Of a stretch of DNA of 64,000 nucleotides, positions 22,216 through 32,544 are shown in pieces; positions within the stretch are counted from its first letter, which is position 1, and the number at the start of each line of letters is the position of its first letter. The notes beneath the pieces were generated by a model, which searched no databases, was not told where the DNA came from, and was given only the letters and a program-made list of their open reading frames with translations. The DNA lies in NCBI GenBank assembly GCA_033807775.1, contig CM066320.1, forward strand, positions 180,640,784-180,704,783, read 5' to 3'. The position numbers were made by a program, and so were the translations under genes. This stretch comes from Saussurea involucrata. Its lineage: Eukaryota > Streptophyta > Magnoliopsida > Asterales > Asteraceae.

Positions 22216-24238
22216 CTAAAAGACAAGCTCATGAGGTTTCATGCCTGCCTTTAGTGAAAATCTTGCACCCAGATAGCTTTTCAGGTCAGGAACAGCCTCG
22301 ATCGATTGTATCAAAGCAGCATCCACGGTTTTCTGGTCGTCTTTTTTGTCTTGTGGGAGCGTGTTCTTTTCCTATACATAAATTAATACAAGTTAAATAC
22401 CATCGAATTATATAGGTGTTTGTGTATGAAGTGGAAAAAGATGAAAATCTTACCTCTTTCTCAGCTTCAAAAAACTCGCCCTCTCCTTTCTTCGTCTTCT
22501 TTTCAACTTGCTTTCCAAAGTATTTGTCATCAAACTTCTCCACATTTACTCCGGAGACGTCCACCTTGGTTGATGTGGCAATCACATATGATTGATTCAC
22601 TCTCCTCAAAGGAACACCGTTGATCTTAAATGGCCCTGAGAATTGAAGTACGGGTTTAAAAGGATGAACGGAACAGATATGGATGCAAGTTACAAAAAAG
22701 GCCAAAAAAGACCGTATATGAAATTATGAATACAAGTTACAATATTAAGTTTTAAAACAGGGTTATTATCGTAAATAACCACATGGGGAAACAGTTTTAT
22801 TTTTTAGCCACCTCAAAAAAGAATACAAAAAATAGCCAAAAAACCGCAAGTCAAGGAAGCAAGGCACTTTTCCTTGCGGTCTCTGACATTTTTTACGCTT
22901 ACAAACGGAAAGTGGGCCCACTGCCAAAATCAATTGAGACGCCGCAAGAAAATGCGTCAACGCACAAAAAGCAAGCCAAATTCGCAGCTTGCAGCACCAC
23001 AAGGAAAAATGCCTTGCGGCGTTGACTTGTAGTTTCTTGGCTATTTTGTGAAGAAAAAAATTAGAAGTGGCTATGTGGTTATTTACGATAATAACCCTTT
23101 AGAACAATCATAAATCAGAACCTACTTGGGAGCAAAAAATAAACAAAGCTACAAAATGGTTTAACTTTTGAAAGTCCAACAAACTACATTTTAACTTCAA
23201 AACTGATATAGTACTATTGAACATTTCGTTAAATATCCTAATGCACCAAGCCATATATAAAGCACCACGCATTGAGATGAAAAAAGCAGTGAACCCGTGA
23301 AACCTATTAAAACTATAACTAAGGTCAAAGTATCGTTCCAACTTCATTTTTCACAAGTTAAAAGCACATCATTGACGAATGTATTTTTTTAAAAGTCATA
23401 TTCGATTCTTCTGCATACAACGATACTAATAATGAACTGTCTCCAATGGAAATCCTTATTTGAAAAGGATAAGAAGAGAAGAGAACATTTGCACAAACCA
23501 TAACAAAATACAGTTCCATGGAAGTGAACTCATACTGATTTCAAATACAAAAACAATATATAAACTATCTCAAGCAACAATCTTTCTCATAAAGAAGATG
23601 TTTATTCAACTATCCGATAGGGAAAAAGGGAAAAAGGGAAAAAAAACATTACCAGTCACCAGTAGCAATCCAGATGTAAGTTGTTTCAAGAAAACAACCC
23701 TTTTCCCCTTGAACCTCCCAGCCAATATAATCAGCACAGTTCCAGGAGTAATACTAGCTCTACATACATGCCATATAACAAGCTGAATCAATACAATATA
23801 TACACACACACACATACACATACACATACACATGCATAGCATATATATATATATGTACTACAATATATGCCATATAACAAGCTGAATCAATACAATATAT
23901 ACACACACACACATACACATACACATACACATGCATAGCATATATATATATATATGTACTACAATATATCTATATATACACCTGAGCTTGGTAGGCCTGG
24001 CTTTGCGTTTGTTGACGAGAGGTTTCTTCACATCATCAGCTGGGTAAAACTTTGGGGGCTTCTCGGCCGGAGCATCAGCAACGGGTTTTTTCTCATGCTT
24101 AGGGAAAGCACCACCATTCTTGGCCTTGATGGCCCAAAGACCCCTCTTGTGGTACATCTGTGACCGTGAATACTTGCCCACACCTCTGATCAGATCAGGG
24201 TTCCTGCACACATGAGGTTTCCTCTGCTGGGGTGCCAT
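22216..24238 (-). CDS. RPL6: Cytosolic 60S ribosomal protein eL6 (RPL6)
   Basis: eL6 is a eukaryote-specific protein of the large cytosolic ribosomal subunit. The gene has four coding exons: 24238-23982, 23759-23653, 22635-22454 and 22371-22216. All introns are GT-AG, and the spliced length is 702 nt (233 residues), the size of Arabidopsis eL6 as I recall it. Exon 1 reads MAPQQRKPHVCRNPDLIRG and GKYSRSQMYHKRGLWAIKAK. Exon 2 carries ASITPGTVLIILAGRFKGKR and VVFLKQLTSGLLLVTG, the SH3-like/KOW core. Exon 3 has PFKINGVPLRRVNQSYVIAT and GVNVEKFDDKYFGK. Exon 4 ends SLKAGMKPHELVF. The start is the family Met. A further intron (24953-24257) splits the 5' UTR. Intron 2 (23652-22636) hosts a MULE MITE and intron 1 (23981-23760) a 99-bp tandem duplication, but the exons are intact. 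Confidence 0.96.
22760..23097. mobile_element. MULE-type MITE in eL6 intron 2
   Basis: The tips GGGTTATTATCGTAAATAAC and its complement at the right end form a TIR of at least 25 bp. The flanks TTTAAAACA (22751-22759) and TTTAGAACA (23098-23106) are a 9-bp duplication with one mismatch, as expected for Mutator elements. The interior has GC-richer blocks with CTTGCGGC/GCCGCAAG words. It lies wholly within the intron and leaves the splice sites untouched. Confidence 0.8.
23770..23969. repeat. 99-bp tandem duplication in eL6 intron 1
   Basis: The unit beginning GCCATATAACAAGCTGAATC at 23770 recurs at 23869. Each unit contains a CA/TACACA microsatellite and a TA run. It occupies nearly all of intron 1, close to the exon 1 donor at 23981. 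The two copies look almost identical, so the duplication is recent. Confidence 0.9.
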
Positions 24239-24256
24239 TGATTACTATCTATATAC

Positions 24257-24953
24257 CTGAAAAATGGCATGGACCAAAGTATTTTATTTCCAACATCGAA
24301 TACATACTTGTGCGGTATTGGCTATAATCAACAGCATTTCAACCACAGCAAATGCATTAGTTGAAATATCAATCATAACTCATAAGGCAAAAATATTTTT
24401 AATTTATGGTTTAAGAAACACAAAGTAATCAACAATTGTGTATTTAATTTGATTACTTAACATTTAGGCTTATTAATTCACACTTCGATAGTGATTGCAA
24501 GTGTCATTTACATAACAAAAGAGAAACGAAGAGATCCACAAAATGGTGAGCCTTGATGGTTTAAACGAATGAAACCTAATTACTCAATCCAAATGAATTG
24601 CCACAACGATGAACTATACTCGAAATCCCCTCATTTCAAACAAAAGCTTCAAGTCGACATTTCAAGAGCTATCAGAACCCCAAAAATCAAATTCACATGT
24701 TACTCAATTCACAGAAATCCTCCTAAATCCAGAAGAATGTTATCACACCAACTATACCCTGCAAAAATGTGAAGATCTAAAACTTATCGAGCACTAAAAA
24801 CACATACAAACCAAACTATACGCTACTCCTGAATGCACATAATTCGTTTGTAAAACATTCGATGAGAATCAAGTAAATAAACAGGAACAGAGTAAAAATG
24901 CTGACGGTTGTAAGCAATTAAACACATAAAGCAAACAAAACCCTTCGCATTAC
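24257..24953 (-). other. 5' UTR intron of the eL6 gene
   Basis: On the minus strand the donor CATTACAG/GTAATG is at 24954/24953 and the acceptor TTTTTCAG is at 24257, 18 bases before the start codon. Leader introns are common in plant ribosomal protein genes. The sequence is AT-rich and non-coding. This is a prediction from splice-site sequence and position, not from transcripts. Confidence 0.6.
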
Positions 24954-25125
24954 CTGTAATGTGGTCACTGTGATGAAGAGCAGCGGCTCTCTCCTGAAGT
25001 CGGCTAGGAACGGAAGAAACCCTAATAGCCCGGCCTGTAAGTAAAATATATAAATAAATTGTAAAAAAAAACGTTATTTTTCTCGTTTTAGGGTAGGCCT
25101 CGTCTTTTATCAAAAACCCTAAATA
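24954..25125 (-). promoter_or_regulatory. eL6 first leader exon and promoter with telo-boxes
   Basis: AAACCCTAA telo-boxes occur at 25018-25026 and 25114-25122, next to a GCCCGG/GGGCTA word. Telo-boxes combined with site II-like GGGCY motifs are typical of plant ribosomal protein gene promoters. The leader exon lies between here and 24954 and contains a CT-rich AGGAGAGAGCC stretch. The exact start of transcription cannot be read from sequence. Confidence 0.6.
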
Positions 25126-25159
25126 CCTTTTTTTATCAAGGAAAAAGTCCATAAAAGTT

Positions 25160-25370
25160 TAGGAGGTGTTTGGGATTGGTTATGTATAAAGGATTTATTA
25201 ACTTATTTTATTTTGACAGGTTTAATAAGTAGTTTTATATTGTTTTGCGACCGTTGATAAGCAGTTTTTAATAAGTCATTCTATTCTAATTTATTAACTT
25301 ATTTGAAACAACTTATGAGTTTTTTTTAGTTATTTTACATGTATAAGCAATCCTAACACCCCTAAATAAC
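25160..25370. mobile_element. Possible Harbinger-like MITE upstream of eL6
   Basis: GGAGGTGTTTGGGATTGGTT at the left and AGCAATCCTAACACCCC at the right are imperfect inverted repeats flanked by TTA and TAA. Similar words continue to about 25515, so this may be part of a larger or nested element. Confidence 0.4.
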
Positions 25371-25689
25371 AAATTATTAGATTATTATGTTTTAGTACCA
25401 TTATAAGTTAATCTAAACATTTTTTATAAAATTTCGTTTTAACACCACAAAAGCTAATAAGCACTTTTATTGTTTTACATAAAAATATAAGTTATTTTAA
25501 ATAAGCAACCCCAAAAAAAACTTTTTATTTTAAATTGTTAATTCTTTAAACTATTTTTTTGTTTTAAATTATTAAGTTCTTAAATTTTTCTTTTTAAATA
25601 AATAAATCATCAAACTTTTAAAAATTGGTTAATTACATCATTTTAACCCGAAAAAAAGTTATTTTAAATTTGGCTAAAAAATTTAAATT

Positions 25690-25935
25690 TGGCTAATTTT
25701 TTTAAATTTGGTGATCTTATTGATGGCTCTACTATCGATGCACATCCTCCACTGGTTGTTTTTCTTTGGCACTAGGAGTACGGGTACGGCACACGGACTC
25801 ATGCTTTCTCGTATAAAGTCCTTTTTAACAAGTCTTCGACTTGTTCTCTTAGGATCTCGTTCTCTTTGGGGCTCATCCGAGTATGAGTCCATTTCGGGGA
25901 ACCCATTTGTATTAATCTGTGACGAGTTTTGGATT
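25690..25935 (-). pseudogene. Ty3/gypsy reverse transcriptase fragment
   Basis: On the minus strand the open stretch reads LVKKDFIRESMSPCAVPVLL, VPKKNNQWRMCIDSRAINKI, the entry strand and first motif of gypsy RT. Just upstream in another frame lies WTHTRMSPKENEI, the usual preceding segment, so a frame break separates them. It ends after KIT, where unrelated AT-rich DNA begins; the catalytic YLDD part is missing. Confidence 0.8.
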
Positions 25936-25979
25936 AATGATGATTTTATGGTATATGTTTACCTAAACAATGTTTAAAT

Positions 25980-28619
25980 GCATTTCATATTTGGAGGACC
26001 GTTATTTATGGGTCTAATGAGTTTTGAGCATTTGACTTTAAGGAAGTCTTGGGGACATTTTGTCCGGTTTTGATAGCTCAATGTGGAGTCTTATTTATGG
26101 TTTGCATTTATTGTAACATATTGCATATTATTGCACATTATTGATATTTACATGCTCGGGTGCTTTTGTCATTCCGGGATGGGCATGTTATCGTAGACTG
26201 TGTTGCATTGGATCCATAGGCACGTAAGTCAGTCTTTATTTGATGGTCTACTAGGTGTCGCGGGATTTGATCGGGCCCCATGTTTTATGACCTTTACTTT
26301 TCAAGGGTACACTAGGAGGGCTGAGTCTGATTGAGCTGTCAGGTATGATTGACGGGCGTTTATGACCTTCGCCATGTCGGGGCAATGCCATGGTTGTATC
26401 TTCGCTTGTGCCGAGCCTTTGGTGGTATTCTTAGTAATATTCCGCTAAGGTCAGCTGTCTCTTTGGGTGTGTCTTGAAAGACGTCGTATGGGACACTTGG
26501 GCTTTTATGTCGTGAAGTGTCGTACGATTAACATTGTACGAGTGGCATACTTTTGTGTTCCTCCACTCTCAATGGATACGGGTCTCCCCCGTCGTCGGCC
26601 AACATTACTTGGGATATTATATGTCTTTGTTTTATTATCGTTGGTCTTGTGTGATTGACTGCACTTGATGACTTTAATATTAGATTTCCCTCCATGTATA
26701 TTAAAGTCTGAATGAAGCAGGTCATTTCCATATTTATGGTATTTGGACTTCATTACATTTTACGTTTGCGTGAGTATTGGTTTGTATCATGTTTTTGGTG
26801 AAGTATTATATTTATATGAATTGTTCTTCCATGATTTATGGGTTGAGTGTTTTGTCATCAAACGTGTTTGAAGGTTTCGCATAATATGGATTTTTTCACG
26901 TTTTGAGTGAGTTGGGATTGGAATTCATTTTGGAAAACGCTTTATACCGTTTGGGAACTTTTCTCATAGATTTTGGGTGTGTTGGAAAATGAGTCATTTG
27001 CATCCTTCTCATAAACCCTTTTGGAAATCATAATCTATGTCGTAAACTTTCATTCAAAGAATTATTTAAATCATGTTGTTAGACAACCTAGGGGGGGTAA
27101 GGTTGTATTTAAAATCTTTTACTTTCAAAAATTCTTTTACAAATAAATACAGTACAGAAACAGTATAAATAAATCAGAGTATACAAATAATAAATATACA
27201 ACAATTATATAAACAGATATAATTAAAAGCACAGCGGAATAAATAAAGAGATAAAGGTTAGAGATACTTGACACGGAGATTTACTGATTTACCACCAACT
27301 GTGATAAACCAGCAGCCGAGACACTTCTCGACACGATCCAATAAATGTATTCTTTACGGTAGAACACAAACCAAATACAAAGGAATTTGTAATAGTTTCT
27401 CAAGCCTCTGCTATGAGATAAACAGGATCACACACCCGTTATTCAAATACTTACAAGAGGAGTATAACTCACAATGGGTAATCACTCTTGTATAATAATC
27501 ACTTGGATATTTTATAAAAAAGGTTTTATAAAATATATATATGTTAAATAAGTGAGAGAGATCAGATGAGTAAGTTGTTGTGTTGGTGTTGGTTGTTATC
27601 TGTATTGTCTGTCTTTTCTTCTCCACCATCGCATGCATTATATAGCAACACTTCCAACGGAAACAAGCATCCGCGGTATACCGCCAAATGCACGCGGTAT
27701 ACCGTGCAGACAAAAGTACACTGACACTCAACGGCTCTCATGCAAAGTTGACTTCTGGAATACGTACCCGCGGTATACCGGCTAGGACTCGCGGTATACC
27801 GGCGTCAGAAAAAGTACTTCCAACCAATCAGAGACAAACACCACGCCTGCCGCGGTATACCGCCTGTACCTTCGCGGTATACCGGCCAATATGTACCCGC
27901 GGTATACCGGGCATTCTCCACGGTATACCGGCGTCAGAATAGACACCTTCCAGGACGCAACCAATCTTGCTGGATCTTCTCAAAAAAACCTTATTTAATT
28001 AAAATCAATTATGGTTTTTAGAAATATCCAAGTGGTATATTATTTTAGGGTGTTTATCATTATAAATTATAAACACTAATGACAACGTAAATCTTCCGTC
28101 TTGAACTCTTCAGATAAAATCTTCGTGTTCTTCAAGAACTGTACACTTGGATTAGATTGTTAGATAAACAATAATACGGTGTGTTTGTAATCATCAAAAT
28201 AAATATATATAAATATATAGAGATGTGGTACACTTGCACCAACACATGTTATAAACTCTTGAACTCACTAGGCGTTAGTCTGACCCTTTTTATTTGTCGG
28301 CATGTGCAACAGGTTCAGGTTGGGAGTAGTTCTAGTGACACTGTGAAAGGTCGAGTGCTAGTAGTGTGCTCGAGAGGTGAATTGGTTAAGTGAAGTCTTC
28401 CGCATTCATCTTTGAGATTAGCAACTTGTACTTGGGTTAAGTAACATCCGATGTGGTTTTAGTCCTTGTAATGAAATTTGGGTCATAACTTGTTCAGGTT
28501 AATTATATACATTAAATTGAGGTATTTCATGTATTAGTTTATAGGAATAAATTCTGTTATTTTGGATGTATTATCGAAATTTTTATTTAGTTGCTCTTTC
28601 CCAATTCGAGGGTGTTACA
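25980..28619 (+). mobile_element. 5'-truncated gypsy LTR, split by a solo Copia LTR
   Basis: The stretch is collinear, in inverse orientation, with the LTR at 56933-59659. Shared landmarks are AGTCTTG(A/G)GGACATTT-GTCCGG near 26046, TTTATGGGTTGAGT near 26836, AACTCACTAGGCGTTAG near 28264, TTGTCGGCATGTGCAACAGG near 28296, and the terminal GGTGTTACA at 28611-28619. The 5' part of the LTR is missing. The copy is interrupted by 27077-28244 plus one copy of its duplication. Divergence from the other copy is high. Confidence 0.7.
27077..28244 (-). mobile_element. Solo LTR of a Sirevirus-like Copia element
   Basis: It starts TGTTAGACAACCTAGGGGGG and ends CACCAACA, and is flanked by the exact 5-bp duplication CATGT (27072-27076, 28245-28249). 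Its layout mirrors the LTR at 34751: TGTTAG start, a poly-G run about 15-40 bp in, and a CCAACA end. This suggests the same group in the same minus orientation. It contains eight copies of GGTATACC between about 27675 and 27930, usually within CGCGGTATACCG. A single LTR with a perfect duplication is what recombination between the two LTRs of one element leaves. Confidence 0.85.
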
Positions 28620-28821
28620 CCCCGATGATCGGAGGCCCCGTGCGGTAGAACACCTTGGCACGGGCCTATATTTAGACATGTGTGAACAAATAAAAACAAA
28701 CAGTCTAACTAATTCAAATTTCAACATCACCTCTTAAAAAATCATAATTGAAATCCTACAGATTTCATGCAATTTTTTTCGTTAAATAGTAAAAAGTTAA
28801 ACGAGGGTATAAATAAAATCA

Positions 28822-28840
<19 letters not shown>

Positions 28841-28854
<14 letters not shown>

Positions 28855-29108
28855 AAGAGAAATGTTCAAACGAGAACGCTAACTATTTACGAGGAACGTC
28901 TTCCATGTATTGGATCACATGTGATTCACATACAAAATCATATGTGATTAGAATTCTAAAGCGCGCGGTTTGGCCCGCGGTTTGCAAGTAGCGTGGCAAA
29001 GGGCACGGATCACATGTGATTTTGTATAGTGAATCACATGTGATCCAGTACATGGGCGGTGCTCCTTGCGTTTTTCGTAAATTGTTACGCTCCTCGTTTG
29101 AACCCGCA

Positions 29109-29127
<19 letters not shown>
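28841..29127. mobile_element. Foldback TIR element in a TA/GA microsatellite
   Basis: Read inward from each side the order is (TA)n, (GA)n, a GTTCAAACGAG word, then about 100 bp of imperfect inverted repeat with TTTACGA and CATGTA(T/C)TGGATCACATG. The interior carries the palindrome ATCACATGTGAT several times. No coding capacity. The TA tracts at both outer edges recall the elements at 3706 and 4421. Confidence 0.7.
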
Positions 29128-29147
<20 letters not shown>

Positions 29148-29341
29148 TAAAACTAAAACCACGTGTAGTGACGTGGCATCCTCTCAAAGCTAGAAATTGA
29201 TTTATCTTTGTTCTTCTTTTCCCAAGCCTTCATTTTACTTACTTCTCTGACCAACCTTCTGTCTTCTGTCTTACGTTTCATCTACCATCAAAAAATCCCT
29301 ACAAAACCCATTGAAGAAAGATGGGTATTTATTAGGATTTT
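29128..29341. other. Short intergenic stretch, nothing recognised
   Basis: Contains a pyrimidine-rich segment and no open frame with a signature. It may be continuous with 29560-29637 and 30514 onward if the SINE and hAT insertions are removed, but the joined sequence shows no clear gene. Confidence 0.35.
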
Positions 29342-29356
29342 CATTTGGGGGATGTT

Positions 29357-29544
29357 TTTTTAAAGGGTATCATAGGTTTTGCCTAAACTAATCCTTGACA
29401 CTGATTGACTGCTAAGCATGCAGCCCTGAGATAATTCCTCAGTGGCCACAAGTTGCCAACGTCTGGATTCGAACCCGGGGTAGATGGGTTTCTGAGCCAC
29501 ATCCCCCCAAGGCCTTAACCAGTACGCCACAAACCTTGTGGTTC
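29357..29544 (-). mobile_element. tRNA-derived SINE, copy 2 (best preserved)
   Basis: On the minus strand the A-box TGGCGTACTGG and the B-box GGTTCGAATCC are both intact and correctly ordered, followed by the family 3' sequence GATTAGTTTAGGCAAAACC. It is flanked by a 15-bp exact direct repeat CATTTGGGGGATGTT (29342-29356 and 29545-29559), a typical L1-mediated target duplication. It is not a functional tRNA gene, because no acceptor stem or anticodon arm can be formed. Confidence 0.85.
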
Positions 29545-29645
29545 CATTTGGGGGATGTTCACGCTTGGTTGTTGGGGCTTTCTAGACGGTCGTTGGGACT
29601 GAATCGTTATGGTAGCGATTTAGTTGAGGGAAGATCGTACATAGG

Positions 29646-30505
29646 CAGGGGCAAACCTACTAAGGCCCTTTAGGGGTCCCGTGCACCCGCTCACTTGATC
29701 ACCGTGAGAGGAAATTTTTGATGCGTTATAAAGGTGCACCCACTTGATTTTTAAGAGTGCTATAAAATATTTTGAAACCATTTTTGCAACCAAAACGAAT
29801 GATGGGTGGGATGGTCTTGGGTGCATGTAAAAAGTGCGCCTCATGATCAGGACATCTGGGGTTCTATTCCCACTTACCAACAAGATAACCAAATAAATTT
29901 CTATTTTCACTCTTTCTTAGCTTTATCAATCATAAATTGTTTTCACAACCCAAAAATCCATTATATACTCTATTAATTCTTAATTTTTTTCACTTATTGT
30001 TTATTAACTTTATTCTCACACCCTCTTGTAATTTATCATGTTATTGATAACTAAGTTTCCCGAAAATATGGGTTCTCCCTCTCGATTTGTTTTTATTTTG
30101 TAATTTTCTTTCAATTATTAATTTGATTATTATTGAAATCTTAGACAAATACCGAAACAAAATAAGATGTATAGTTGATTTGATTTACAAAGTATCTAAT
30201 TTAATACTAGGAATTCTAGATATATAATGAAACAAAGTCACATACTATTATAAAATCAGCCAAAAACCAAATAAGTTTCCTGTAACAACATAATCCAGTA
30301 AAAACATGTCGAACGTAAGACGTAGTATTGTATGTTACTCAAAAGGTCGAAATCAATTTACATTAATACCCAAAAACGACATATTTGGCTTTCCCTCGAA
30401 TGAAATCGCTTTAACTTTTGCCACTAATTAAACCCGTGATTTTGCGGGTTTTTGATACGCCTTAAATGGTGCACCCGCTCAAGAAAACTTCTGGGTCCGC
30501 CACTG
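29646..30505. mobile_element. Non-autonomous hAT element
   Basis: The tips CAGGGGCAAACC and, at the other end, the complement of CAGTGGCGGACC are short inverted repeats. The flanks TACATAGG (29638-29645) and TACATAGA (30506-30513) are an 8-bp duplication with one mismatch, the hAT hallmark. The 860-bp interior has no transposase; short frames in it show no family motif. Confidence 0.8.
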
Positions 30506-30513
30506 TACATAGA

Positions 30514-32085
30514 ACAAATGAAGGAAGAACTGTGATTCATGGTCTGATGATGTTTTTTGAAGTGAAGAAGGTAATTTCTGTTTATTTTTATTTTGTTTTC
30601 TTAGTTAGATCTTATATCAATGATGAATGTGTGTTTTTTGTTTGTGTCAAACCCATGAGATTCCAGTGTCCAATAATCAAAATATGATAGAACCCCTGTA
30701 AGCATCTTCATCCTTATAAAGTCCATATTTTCTTGATAGGTTTACATGTATTTTGTAATGTTGTGATGAATAAGCCATATGAATTTTTATTTGTGCCTAA
30801 CCCAGGAGATTACATGGTATCCAAGCTTTTATAATGTTTTGTTTTTCTTTGGTTGGGTTTAGAGGTGAAGGATTTCTCAGTTTTTTGATTTTCTATAAAT
30901 AGTTTAATATGGTAAAGACATGAAAGCCCCTGTATGAAATTGTGTGTTTGCTTAGAAGGTGGGTTTTTTTGGTAATTTGCATACATTCATATTTGTTTTA
31001 GGTTTAACTCAAAATGCAAAACTTTTTATTTCCTTGTATCGATGATTGGCTGGCTGTACACCTTCTTTCTCTCTGTTATAAATTGGACTTACCACAATTC
31101 TTCAATTACCAAACATACCTTTTAGATGAGGTGCAACATTCTTTATCTCGGTTTATGGAATTGTGATTTGATTATCTATGCTTTATCTTTTATTGCTTTA
31201 TTCATGAACTGTTCTTTTTTTTTCTTTTTTGCCAAGGATTCGATGAATGAGATATCTTTGTTAATGAACAGAATATTTGTTTTGTATTTGAATTGTTCTT
31301 TTGTAAGAGGATTTGTGTCATTGATCGCATTGCTTCCAATATCCATTGTTGTTTATGAATTTGTATACAATTTATTTAGGAAGGTGAAGAAGGCCTAAGC
31401 TTTAGCAATTGTGATATGGTAGTGGTATCAAAATCTGGAAGTTGACGCTTAAGGGTTTGTTATAGAAATCGAGATGCTAGTTGTTGTTGTTTGAAGCATT
31501 GAAGGCATGATGATGCTGAAATCTACGAGGCTCTAAAGATTGATGCTATAATTGTTGATGTGTCTACTATTTTTGGCTTCTCGATGAATAAAGATGTTGA
31601 TGTTAGTCTCCTGTGTTACGGTTGTGTTGTTGAAACTATTACTTCAAATGTTGTTTTGGATGCTTTGTTACTGTTGTTAGTGGGTGTTTCAGCTGTTGGT
31701 AGAAGTCGATGTATTAGTTGTTATGTTCGTGATGCAGAGTGTGGCAAGGGAAGAGTTGTGGTTATTGATGTACAAGTCTTTTATGTAAAATGATATAAAT
31801 ATGGATGAGATGGTAGATGACGGGCCTATTTTGCTAATTGGTGGACTGCTAATGGACCCTCATGTGGGGTGGAAAAGTATTAGATTGTATACACGTTTGA
31901 GTTATGAAAGGTTGAGCCATAACAAAATAGGTTGTTTTAAAAACATGTGCTGTATTTTTTCTATGATATAAAATGACATTATTTGGGGTGATTTGGGTTA
32001 TTGGGTAATACATAAATCTTGAGGGGCATAATATATGGTTCATTGTAAGTTTTCTTGGGGGTAGAATTATAGGTCGATACACATG
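30514..32085. other. Intergenic DNA without a recognised gene
   Basis: Open frames of 77-90 codons at 31126-31398 and 31560-31793 are T-rich and hydrophobic with no family signature. I do not call them genes. No element ends were found. Confidence 0.4.
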
Positions 32086-32220
32086 TAGGGATGGCAAAAA
32101 AAATTCGAAACCGATGGTGAAACTGAAAACCGAAATTTTCGGATCAGGTTCTGGAACTTTATATCGGGGACATGAGCGAGGACAGGGACGGTGATCACCG
32201 GCCCGACCCGACCCGACCCA
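32086..32220. mobile_element. One end of a hAT-like element
   Basis: TAGGGATGGCAAAAAAAATTC at the left resembles the tip TAGAGATGGCAA of the complete MITE at 53813-54132. The GC-rich CGGGGAC...ACAGGGACGG and GACCCGACCC words that follow are typical of its interior. The other end was not found. Confidence 0.45.
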
Positions 32221-32544
32221 ACTCAATATGTGTATGTATGTATATAACTATATATAAAATCTATCTATCTATTATATATGTTAACTTATAAAACATTAAA
32301 ATGTTCATATTTGTGATAAAACTAAGCCTCGGTTTGTCCTCTTTATTCATTTTTATGGAGATTTCTTTTTAACTTTTGGGAAAAATTCTTTGTGTCACTA
32401 TATTATTCCATAATCATTGAAACAATCTCTATTGCATCTAGCTATTTTCGTTTTCACCGAGTGTTGGAACAAAGATTATTTATGGGTTTCTTTTTAACCA
32501 ATGTTCTCTGTTTTCAAGGTCTTTTACTTACATTATATAGTTAG

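Noticed and set aside
23606..23842. Open frames full of Cys-Met repeats on the minus strand
   Set aside because: They translate the CA/TACACA microsatellite of the tandem duplication in eL6 intron 1.
27675..27930. CRISPR or operator array of GGTATACC
   Set aside because: Spacing is irregular and the array is bounded by a solo LTR with its own target duplication.
29357..29544. A tRNA gene, because A and B boxes are both present
   Set aside because: No cloverleaf can be drawn; the boxes belong to a SINE with a 15-bp duplication and a shared 3' body.
30514..31800. Two open frames of 77-90 codons as possible genes
   Set aside because: T-rich, hydrophobic by composition, no family motif, no supporting splice structure or context.
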